A stretch of 6,031 nt of DNA, taken from Novosphingobium sp. UBA1948. GTDB lineage: Bacteria; Pseudomonadota; Alphaproteobacteria; Sphingomonadales; Sphingomonadaceae. The notes beneath the pieces are model-generated. The model worked only from the letters and a program-made list of their open reading frames with translations, searched no databases and was not told the DNA's origin. The position numbers and the translations under genes are program-made. Of the stretch, positions 1-4,957 are shown in pieces. The stretch spans positions 1 to 6,031 of the forward strand of contig DDES01000102.1 of the NCBI GenBank assembly GCA_002336765.1. The letters run 5' to 3'. Numbering within the stretch: position 1 is the first letter of the stretch; the number at the start of each line of letters is the position of its first letter.

Positions 1-237
1 AAGGCGCGGCTCGCGGGTGTCGATCCAGCGCGCCGCGCCGCCGAGGAACAGCGCTGGCGCGCGATGGCGGAGTTGGTGCGCACATGGGGCTGCCGCCGCG
101 CCGCGCTGCTGCGCTATTTCGGCGATTCCCCGCCGCTCACCTGTGGCAATTGTGACCATTGCCGCCGCGCGCGCTGGTGGGTGGCGCTGGTGGAGAGTGC
201 CAAACGCATTGGGCGGATGTTAACGCGGTGCAGCTAG
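1..237 (+). CDS. recQ: RecQ-family ATP-dependent DNA helicase, C-terminal end (partial)
   Basis: The frame is open from the left edge to a TAG at 235-237 and gives the last 78 residues of a protein whose start lies outside the window. It contains the RecQ zinc-binding module: Cys31 followed by Cys48, Cys51 and Cys54, in the context WGCRRAALLRYFG and CGNCDHC. The spacing 17-3-3 is the same as that of the four zinc ligands of E. coli RecQ. RecQ helicases unwind DNA 3'-5' during recombination and repair. Only 24 residues follow the last cysteine, so the winged-helix and HRDC domains of long RecQ proteins are absent; this is a short-form RecQ. The helicase motifs themselves cannot be seen here. 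The beta-helix gene starts 10 bases after the stop, so the two may be co-transcribed. Family assignment is firm; orthology to E. coli recQ is less so. Confidence 0.88.
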   Translation, partial: KARLAGVDPARRAAEEQRWRAMAELVRTWGCRRAALLRYFGDSPPLTCGNCDHCRRARWWVALVESAKRIGRMLTRCS

Positions 238-247
238 ACTGGAACGC

Positions 248-1192
248 ATGAAACGCGCCCTCCTCCTCGCCGCCGCGCTCTGCGCCACACCCGCCAGCGC
301 CCAGCAGACCCTCCAACCCGCTGGCAAGCCCTACACGATCGTGGAAACCGGCCAGAAGTTCGACCTGCTGTGGGATGCGCTCCATGCTGTGGGGGACCGC
401 ACGGTCACGCTGCGCTTTGATGTGGGCCGCTATCGCGAATGCGGGGTGCAGACGAGCGGCAATGTCACCTTCCTCGCCGCCGTGCCGGGCAAGGTGATCT
501 TTGAAAGCAAGCTGTGCGAGGGCAAGGCGGGGCTGGTGCTGCGCGGGCGCTCGTCGAAAGTGGATGGCTTCATCTTCACCAATTACCGCGCCGACGATGG
601 CAATGGCGCGGGCATCCGTCTTGAAAAGGGCCATCTCACCGTGGCCAACTCATGGTTCAGGGACAGCGACGAAGGCATTCTTGCCGCCAATGATCCCAAG
701 GGCACCATCGCCATCGACCGCTCGACCTTCACCCATCTGGGGCGCTGCGACCGCGATCTGGCCTGCGCCCACTCGATCTACCTCAACTTCTACGACAAGG
801 TGACCATCACGAATAGCCGCTTTGCCGAGGGCGATGGCGGGCACTACATCAAGATCCGCGCCCGCGTAGTCGACATCCGCAACAATGTGATCGACGACAG
901 CGCAGGCCGCCGCTCGAATTACCTGATCGACCTGCCCGCCGGTTCGACAGGGCGCATCGCGGGCAACTGGATGGTGCAAGGCCCGCGCAAGGAAAACCCC
1001 GGCACGATCATCGCGGTCGCCGCCGAAAGCCGCGACCACCCCACCGACGGACTGACCATCGAGGGCAACACCGTGAAAATGGCACCCGGCGCGCCGCGCG
1101 GCCCCGCCTTTGTGCGCGACTGGTCTGGCGGGCGGATCGTGATCGGCGCCAATGCGCTGGATAGCGGGATTGTGCGTTTCGCTCGGCAGTAA
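248..1192 (+). CDS. secreted right-handed parallel beta-helix repeat protein
   Basis: This 314-residue protein begins with a typical Sec signal peptide: KR at 2-3, a hydrophobic stretch at 4-14 and a likely cut after Ala18 (ASA|QQ). Cys12 is not in a lipobox, because the residue before it is Leu. The mature part shows short rungs of the beta-helix type, for example around 95-111, 121-138, 152-163, 176-192, 199-215 and 268-277, each with alternating hydrophobic residues and Asn at turns (ITNSRF, IRNNVI, IEGNTV). A GHYIKIRA segment at 198-205 and the later DLPAGS and GNWMVQGP segments resemble a conserved alphaproteobacterial beta-helix family as I remember it. Such folds occur in polysaccharide lyases, epimerases and surface proteins; no catalytic set can be assigned, so the substrate is unknown. 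Four cysteines remain after processing (65, 90, 167, 173) and could form disulfides in the periplasm. The ATG at 248 is chosen because it gives the intact signal peptide; its ribosome site (GGAA) is weak. Confidence 0.85.
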   Translation: MKRALLLAAALCATPASAQQTLQPAGKPYTIVETGQKFDLLWDALHAVGDRTVTLRFDVGRYRECGVQTSGNVTFLAAVPGKVIFESKLCEGKAGLVLRGRSSKVDGFIFTNYRADDGNGAGIRLEKGHLTVANSWFRDSDEGILAANDPKGTIAIDRSTFTHLGRCDRDLACAHSIYLNFYDKVTITNSRFAEGDGGHYIKIRARVVDIRNNVIDDSAGRRSNYLIDLPAGSTGRIAGNWMVQGPRKENPGTIIAVAAESRDHPTDGLTIEGNTVKMAPGAPRGPAFVRDWSGGRIVIGANALDSGIVRFARQ

Positions 1193-1204
1193 AGAAGAGT
1201 GATT

Positions 1205-1226
1205 CACGAGGGGCATACCCCTCGTG
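1205..1226 (+). terminator. GC-rich hairpin after the recQ/beta-helix pair
   Basis: CACGAGGGG at 1205-1213 pairs perfectly with CCCCTCGTG at 1218-1226 around a four-base loop (CATA). It begins 12 bases past the beta-helix stop, where a terminator would be expected. No T tract follows on either strand; the + strand continues pyrimidine-rich (GCTCCCCTTCCC). It may therefore be a weak or Rho-assisted terminator, an RNA-stabilising 3' hairpin, or part of the repeat that fills this gap. Confidence 0.5.
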
Positions 1227-1281
1227 GCTCCCCTTCCCTGTCCTCGTTGCGCCACGGATTCAGCCAAGGCCCAACGCCGCA

Positions 1282-1428
1282 CCGCCGGAGGCTTTACTTG
1301 CCTGCGGCGCGGCAACGTAGCGCAAGGCCGAATGGCGCGCACCTAAGACAGTATGGGGATTGCAAAGGGCCCAACCGATTTGTCTCGACAAATCGGCACG
1401 CTAGACTCGCCCTTAACCCGCCGGAGGC
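1282..1428 (-). repeat. two copies of the 11-mer GCCTCCGGCGG in the convergent gap
   Basis: On the - strand GCCTCCGGCGG occurs at 1292-1282 and again at 1428-1418, 136 bases apart in the same orientation. The copy nearer ribA is followed on the - strand by the 1375-1396 hairpin and then CCCTTTGCAATCCC (1369-1356). From general recollection, GCCTCCGGCGG and CCCTTTGCAATCCC are frequent intergenic words in sphingomonad genomes, so 1355-1428 may be one copy of a dispersed intergenic element. The two copies within the window are seen directly; dispersal in the genome is inference. Confidence 0.45.
1375..1396 (-). terminator. perfect 9-bp hairpin downstream of ribA
   Basis: CCGATTTGT at 1375-1383 pairs with ACAAATCGG at 1388-1396 around a CTCG tetraloop (CGAG on the - strand). 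It lies about 43 bases past the ribA stop and is the most AT-rich structure in the gap. The - strand continues TTGGGCCC with no T run, so it is not a classical intrinsic terminator. It could be the 3' end hairpin of the xthA-ribA transcript or a structural part of the surrounding intergenic repeat. Confidence 0.4.
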
Positions 1429-1438
1429 ACCCTAATCC

Positions 1439-2488
1439 TTAAAGAAAATGCCCAGACCGATCCCGCTTCGTCGCCAGATAGCGCTCGTTATGCGGATTGG
1501 CTGGCAAGGCATGGGCGACGCGCTCGGCCACATCCACCCCTACCCCGCGCAGGGCCTCCACCTTGGCGGGGTTGTTGGTCATCAGCCGGATCGCCTTCAC
1601 GCCGATCAATTCCAGCATCCGCGCCGCCACGGGAAAATCGCGCGCCTCGTTGGGCAGGCCGAGGCGCTGGTTAGCGTCCACCGTGTCAAAACCCTGATCC
1701 TGCAACTGATAGGCGCGCAGTTTGTTGACGAGGCCGATCCCGCGCCCTTCCTGACGCAGATAGAGCAGCACGCCCCAGCCACCCTGATTGGCCTCCTGCG
1801 CCATCGCCGCCAGCGCGGCATCCAGCTGCGGCCCGCAATCGCATTTGAGGCTGCCCAGCACGTCGCCGGTCAGGCATTCGGAATGGAGGCGGACCAGCGG
1901 CATCCGGTCGGCATTCTGCCGCCCCAGCACCAGCGCGACATGCTCGCGCAAATCGTCCATCGCGCGGAAGGCAACAATCTCGGCCGTTTCGCACACCGAC
2001 ACCGGCAGGCGCGCGCGGCTGGCAATCTGGAGATGGCGGGCGTCCTTCCAGTCTGCCAGATCGGCCGGAGAAACCTCCTGTGCCTCCTCCACACCCGCGG
2101 GGTCCACCAGAAAGGCGGGCAAAACGCCGGCCAGTCGTGCCAGTTCCATCGCCGTCACTGCCGCAGCATGGTCGGCGATCGCCTCGGCCAGAAACGGCCC
2201 TTTCAAAGGATTGGCCAGATCCAGCGCCGGATCGGCCAAAGCGCGCGCCAGCGGCAGGTCAAACCCTGCGGCGCCACGGATCATCACCGGCGCCTCCGGC
2301 TCGGCCGCCTCGCGCTGGTTGGCCAGCTTGAGCGTGGCGGCGCGCGCCGAGGAAATCAGCATGTGCCGCGCGGCAACGCCCGCGCCAAAACCGGTTTCGG
2401 CAGGCAGCAGCACCCACGGCCCCACCCGCACGGCCCAGCCATGCCGCAGCGCGTCGAGCGCCTGCGCAACCCGCCGCGTGGCCGACAT
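1439..2488 (-). CDS. ribA: GTP cyclohydrolase II with degenerate N-terminal RibB-like domain
   Basis: GTP cyclohydrolase II opens the ring of GTP in the first committed step of riboflavin synthesis, in the cytoplasm. Of 349 residues, about 160-349 are the RibA domain. It has the zinc triad Cys205, Cys216, Cys218 in CLTGDVLGSLKCDCG, the catalytic-loop segment LLYLRQEGRGIGL at 241-253, YQLQDQGFDTVDAN at 260-273, and TNNP at 304-307, and it ends GHFL as many RibA proteins do. Residues 1-160 extend well beyond E. coli RibA (196 aa). They resemble RibB (DHBP synthase) at ALDALRHG (10-17), ELARLAGVLPA (115-125) and PADLADW (141-147), but the acidic DDEDRENEGD catalytic motif of RibB is missing, so the domain is probably inactive. 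ATG at 2488 is preferred over an in-frame TTG at 2539, because it overlaps the xthA stop as TAATG. A working ribB must then exist elsewhere. Confidence 0.95.
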   Translation of the reverse strand: MSATRRVAQALDALRHGWAVRVGPWVLLPAETGFGAGVAARHMLISSARAATLKLANQREAAEPEAPVMIRGAAGFDLPLARALADPALDLANPLKGPFLAEAIADHAAAVTAMELARLAGVLPAFLVDPAGVEEAQEVSPADLADWKDARHLQIASRARLPVSVCETAEIVAFRAMDDLREHVALVLGRQNADRMPLVRLHSECLTGDVLGSLKCDCGPQLDAALAAMAQEANQGGWGVLLYLRQEGRGIGLVNKLRAYQLQDQGFDTVDANQRLGLPNEARDFPVAARMLELIGVKAIRLMTNNPAKVEALRGVGVDVAERVAHALPANPHNERYLATKRDRSGHFL

Positions 2489-2490
2489 TA
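2486..2490 (-). promoter_or_regulatory. TAATG stop-start overlap joining xthA to ribA
   Basis: On the - strand the xthA stop TAA (2490-2488) and the ribA start ATG (2488-2486) share the A at 2488. Such overlaps commonly allow a ribosome that finishes one gene to reinitiate at the next. No good Shine-Dalgarno sequence lies just upstream in the xthA end, which fits reinitiation, and the overlap supports this start for ribA. Confidence 0.75.
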
Positions 2491-3276
2491 CAGATCGAAC
2501 TCCGTGATCAGCGGCACATGGTCGGAGCATTGCTCCCAATCGCGCGCCTCCTCGAACACGCGATGCGCGCGGGCCTGTTGGGCGACATCGGCGCTGCCCC
2601 AGATATGGTCGAGGCGGCGCCCCTTGTCATTCGCGCGCCAATCCTTGGCGCGATAGGACCACCACGAGTAATAACGCTGCGGCGCGGGGATCAGTTGTCG
2701 CCCGATGTCCACCCAGCCATGCGCCTCTTCAAAGCGCTTGAGCGTTTCCACCTCGACCGGCGTATGGCTGACCACCTTGAGCAGCGCCTTGTGGCTCCAC
2801 ACATCGCTTTCCAGCGGGGCGATGTTGAAATCGCCGCAGATCAGCGTGGGGCGGTCAAGCTTGTCGGCCCAATCGGTCATGCGCGCCAGAAAGTCGAGCT
2901 TCTGGCCGAATTTGGGATTGATCTCGCGGTCCGGCTCGTCGCCGCCGGCGGGGATATAGACATTGTCCAGCCGCACGCCGCTGCCTTCCAGCTCGACGCT
3001 GACATGCCGCGCCTCGCCATTGGCCTGCCAGTCGTTGCGGTCGATCTCGCGCATCGGAATCCGGCTGACCGTGGCCACACCATGATAGCCCTTCTGCCCG
3101 TGCACCGCCTGATAGGTGTAGCCCAGATCGGCGAAGGCCTGTGCGGGGAACAGTTCGGCCACCGTCTTGATTTCCTGAAGGCACAGCACATCGGGGCCGT
3201 GCTCCTTCAGATAGCGCTCAACCAGCGGCATGCGCAGCCGCACCGAATTGATGTTCCAGGTGGCAATCGAGATCAT
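2488..3276 (-). CDS. xthA: exodeoxyribonuclease III (AP endonuclease)
   Basis: This 262-residue protein (E. coli XthA has 268) belongs to the exonuclease III branch of the endonuclease/exonuclease/phosphatase fold. It cuts DNA at abasic sites and degrades one strand 3'-5' in base-excision repair. The active-site set is complete: Asn8 in TWNINS, Glu35 in LQEIK, Tyr107 in VYIPAG, Asp149 and Asn151 in GDFNIAP, Asp223 in RRLDHIW, and the Asp252-His253 pair in CSDHVPL. The ATG at 3276 gives the family N-terminus MISIATWN. The frame stays open upstream to an ATG at 3360, but that stretch runs through a terminator hairpin and has no family similarity. There is no clear Shine-Dalgarno before 3276. 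The gene is followed directly by ribA with one shared base. Confidence 0.97.
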   Translation of the reverse strand: MISIATWNINSVRLRMPLVERYLKEHGPDVLCLQEIKTVAELFPAQAFADLGYTYQAVHGQKGYHGVATVSRIPMREIDRNDWQANGEARHVSVELEGSGVRLDNVYIPAGGDEPDREINPKFGQKLDFLARMTDWADKLDRPTLICGDFNIAPLESDVWSHKALLKVVSHTPVEVETLKRFEEAHGWVDIGRQLIPAPQRYYSWWSYRAKDWRANDKGRRLDHIWGSADVAQQARAHRVFEEARDWEQCSDHVPLITEFDL

Positions 3277-3311
3277 GCGACAAGGCTTTAGGTGGCGCCC
3301 GACAGGCGGGC

Positions 3312-3356
3312 AAGAAAAAACCCCCGCTCTCCGGGGGGCAGAGGAGAGCGAGGGTT
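3312..3356 (-). terminator. intrinsic terminator 36 bases upstream of xthA
   Basis: Positions 3319-3332 pair with 3343-3356, giving a 14-bp stem with one G-U wobble on the - strand and a ten-base loop. On the - strand the stem is followed by TTTTTT (3320-3315; its first two bases can also join the stem) and then CTT. This is the best intrinsic terminator in the window. It ends shortly before the xthA start on the same strand, so it cannot serve xthA. It must end a short upstream transcript or act as an attenuator for xthA-ribA. The + strand has no T tract after the stem. Confidence 0.8.
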
Positions 3357-3446
3357 CCATACGCGTTCGTCACGCTGCCAGAACGGTTGTTCTAGGAAGG
3401 TTTGGCGGGGAACAGGGGGGAAACCCGCGTACCGTCCGTCCTGACC
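3312..3446 (-). ncRNA. candidate structured small RNA or attenuated leader
   Basis: This region lies between the lolA terminator and the terminator at 3312-3356 and does not code for a recognisable protein. On the - strand it can form a long-range stem TACGCG/CGCGTA (3431-3426 with 3365-3360). Inside that stem are GGTTT/AAACC and a 7-bp hairpin, CTAGAAC-AACC-GTTCTGG. The 3' end is the intrinsic terminator. The 5' end is placed about seven bases after a TATAAC box and is uncertain. A short GGGGTCAG near the 5' end (3448-3441) could pair with CTGCCCC in the terminator loop. I considered 6S RNA, SRP RNA and an FMN riboswitch and could not match their conserved parts by eye. It may be an independent sRNA or the leader of xthA-ribA. 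Confidence 0.4.
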
Positions 3447-3451
3447 CCTTC

Positions 3452-3457
3452 GTTATA
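3452..3457 (-). promoter_or_regulatory. possible -10 box TATAAC for the candidate small RNA
   Basis: TATAAC on the - strand stands out in this GC-rich gap and would place a start near 3445. No convincing TTGACA-like -35 box is found 16-18 bases upstream, so the promoter would be weak or need an activator. Confidence 0.3.
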
Positions 3458-3497
3458 GCCCCCCAGCCTTGCTGCCATATGAACGGAATGGGCAGGT

Positions 3498-3515
3498 TTT
3501 GTCGCAGTTTGTCGC
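3498..3515. repeat. direct repeat TTTGTCGC x2 with 10-base period
   Basis: TTTGTCGC occurs at 3498-3505 and 3508-3515 on the + strand (GCGACAAA twice on the - strand), one helical turn apart. It sits about 40-60 bases upstream of the possible -10 box at 3452-3457, a position suited to an activator binding the same face of the helix. The core TTGTCGC also appears on the - strand directly before the xthA ATG (3283-3277). Which protein would bind, if any, is unknown. Confidence 0.35.
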
Positions 3516-3536
3516 GGGACTTTGAAAGCAGGGTAC

Positions 3537-3573
3537 AAAACACCCGCCACACAGCGGCGCGGCGGGTGCTTTT
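3537..3573. terminator. bidirectional intrinsic terminator after lolA
   Basis: CACCCGCC at 3541-3548 pairs perfectly with GGCGGGTG at 3561-3568 around a 12-base loop. On the - strand it is followed at once by TTTT (3540-3537), and on the + strand by CTTTT (3569-3573). It begins about 26 bases after the lolA stop and should end the lolA transcript. Confidence 0.75.
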
Positions 3574-3593
3574 CTCGGGAAATTTACAGAAAT

Positions 3594-4259
3594 CTACTTA
3601 TGCGGGCGAGCGCGCGGGTCGATGAACCTGAACAGATCATCGCCCAAAGCCACGCCATACTGGTGGCCGGTCAGGCGTATGCTGGTGCGGCGACTCTGGG
3701 CGTCAAGCGTCTGCCAGCCTTCCAGTTGCAAGCCGCCCGGCGCGCCAGCCTTCTTGGCAAAGACCAGCACCATCGTGCCATATTCGGGATGGCTGCGATC
3801 GGCCACGCGGATGCTCACCGTGTCCGGCTCGAACGCGGGCAACAGCGTGCCATAGCGCGTCACATCCTTGGCCGGATCGAGCAGTGCGCCCAGCGGGCTG
3901 TTGCCGATCGGCCAGCGCTGGATCTGGTTCACATCCGAATCGACAATGGTCAGCGCCTTGCCATCGGCGGTGATCTGCACCGGATAGCCGCGCTGATACT
4001 GGAAGCGGATCTTGCCGCCGCGCTTCAGGCTGAGCACGCCCGACACCTGCTGGCCATTATCGGCGCGCTGGGTGAAATTGGCGCGCAGCGTGTCAATGCC
4101 GCGCAGGGCCGCCACGGCCTGCGCCATCTCGCCGGTGGTGGCCCCAGTGTTTGCCCATGCAGGCAACGCAAGCGAAAGGGCCGCCGGTCCCGCAACCAGC
4201 AGCCCCATAGCAGAACGAAGGATCGCCCTGCGATTCGAAGTAGGAAGGGAGTGTGTCAT
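3594..4259 (-). CDS. lolA: outer-membrane lipoprotein carrier LolA
   Basis: LolA is the periplasmic chaperone that takes lipoproteins released by LolCDE and carries them to the outer membrane. The 221-residue protein has an N-terminal signal with hydrophobic residues at 17-34 and a likely cut after Ala36 (AWA|NT). An Arg pair at 10-11 in NRRAILR is reminiscent of a Tat signal but lacks the full consensus. The family pattern follows: LRANFTQ (58-64), SGVLSLKRGGKIRFQY (73-88), ITADGKALTIVDSD (96-109), and PLGALLDP (122-129). It ends with FIDPRAR, as alphaproteobacterial members tend to do. The length is near the family norm. There is no strong Shine-Dalgarno before the ATG at 4259. rpmG ends 42 bases upstream on the same strand without a visible terminator, so read-through from rpmG is likely. 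Confidence 0.93.
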   Translation of the reverse strand: MTHSLPTSNRRAILRSAMGLLVAGPAALSLALPAWANTGATTGEMAQAVAALRGIDTLRANFTQRADNGQQVSGVLSLKRGGKIRFQYQRGYPVQITADGKALTIVDSDVNQIQRWPIGNSPLGALLDPAKDVTRYGTLLPAFEPDTVSIRVADRSHPEYGTMVLVFAKKAGAPGGLQLEGWQTLDAQSRRTSIRLTGHQYGVALGDDLFRFIDPRARPHK

Positions 4260-4301
4260 GCCGCGGCAATGCCAGCGAGGGCCTGAACGCTCCCTGAAGT
4301 C

Positions 4302-4469
4302 TTACTTGATCTTCGCTTCCTTGAACTCGACATGCTTGCGCACGACGGGATCGTACTTCTTGAACACGAACTTTTCCGTGGTGTTGCGGGGATTCTTCTT
4401 GGTCACATAGAAGAAGCCGGTGTCGGCGGTGGAAACCAGCCGGATCTTGACGGTTGCGGGCTTAGCCAT
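4302..4469 (-). CDS. rpmG: 50S ribosomal protein L33 (bL33)
   Basis: This 55-residue protein is a small component of the large ribosomal subunit, near the E site. The sequence starts MAKPATVKIRLVSTADTG, continues FYVTKKNPRN and closes KYDPVVRKHVEFKEAKIK, which is the alphaproteobacterial L33 pattern almost word for word. It lacks the four-cysteine zinc ribbon found in some L33 paralogues, so it is the zinc-free form. The ATG at 4469 is preceded by an AGGAAAAGAG purine tract (4481-4472) as a strong ribosome site. The gap of 137 bases before it has room for its own promoter. lolA follows 42 bases later on the same strand. Confidence 0.96.
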   Translation of the reverse strand: MAKPATVKIRLVSTADTGFFYVTKKNPRNTTEKFVFKKYDPVVRKHVEFKEAKIK

Positions 4470-4606
4470 GACTCTTTTCCTAAATTTCCACTTCGACCCC
4501 GACCGGAGCGGCCAGAATCACATATCCCAACACGGGCCGCGCGATACGCTGCCCGAAAGAGCGCGCCCCTTGCCTTTGCCGCGCGGCAGAGTCAAGCGTG
4601 AACCCA

Positions 4607-4882
4607 TCAGCGGCGGTAATATTTGGCGTGAACCGGCCGCACCAGCGCCGAGACACCATGCGCCAGCAACACCAGCGCCGCCGCGCCAGCCGCCGCCACA
4701 CCGGCGTCCAGCGCGGTCAGTCCCGTCAGCAGCGCCGATGTCCCCATCGCGCCGGCCACGAAGCCTCCGCACAGGCCCAGCGCGAGATCCAGCAGGCGCG
4801 AGATCATGCCCACGCGGCGCAACACAAGGCCCGTGGCCCCACCGGCCATCACGCCCACCAGCAACAGGATCAACAGGGTCAT
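4607..4882 (-). CDS. small three-helix membrane protein, possibly GlsB/YeaQ-like
   Basis: The 91-residue product is almost entirely hydrophobic. Three membrane segments can be drawn at about 2-20, 30-49 and 58-79, ending in a basic tail (HAKYYRR). The glycine- and alanine-rich pattern VGVMAGGATGLVLR, then LALGLCGGFVAGAMG, resembles the GlsB/YeaQ/YmgE (transglycosylase-associated) family of about 80-90 residues, but the match is loose and could reflect shared composition. That family has no settled biochemical role; it is often linked to stress. The ATG at 4882 has a good AAAGGAAG ribosome site six bases upstream, which supports a real gene and this start. It lies 75 bases after uppP on the same strand and may belong to the same transcript. 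Its function is unknown. Confidence 0.72.
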   Translation of the reverse strand: MTLLILLLVGVMAGGATGLVLRRVGMISRLLDLALGLCGGFVAGAMGTSALLTGLTALDAGVAAAGAAALVLLAHGVSALVRPVHAKYYRR

Positions 4883-4957
4883 ACGCGCTTCCTTTCACCG
4901 CCCCGCCGCATAGCACGGCAAGGGTAAAGGAATCGCGCGCACCCGGCGATATGCGGG

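Noticed and set aside
1199..1435. 78-aa open frame on the + strand in the gap between the beta-helix gene and ribA
   Set aside because: It runs through both hairpins and the repeat words, has no ribosome site and no recognisable protein pattern; translated intergenic repeats commonly give such frames.
1448..2656. 402-aa open frame on the + strand, antisense to ribA and the end of xthA
   Set aside because: Its length follows from the high GC content opposite a well-supported gene; its His- and Arg-rich product resembles no known family.
2518..3291. 257-aa open frame on the + strand antisense to xthA
   Set aside because: It is the complementary-frame shadow of xthA, whose full active site is present on the other strand.
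3277..3360. Upstream extension of xthA to an in-frame ATG at 3360
   Set aside because: The extra 28 residues would be encoded by the terminator hairpin and T tract, and known XthA proteins start at MISIATWN.
3277..3540. FMN riboswitch upstream of the xthA-ribA pair
   Set aside because: The conserved RFN-element segments are not found; the sequence before the terminator does not match the pattern although ribA is downstream.
4590..4595. TTGACT on the - strand as a -35 box for rpmG
   Set aside because: The sequence 16-18 bases downstream is GC-rich with no acceptable -10 box, so I do not call a promoter.
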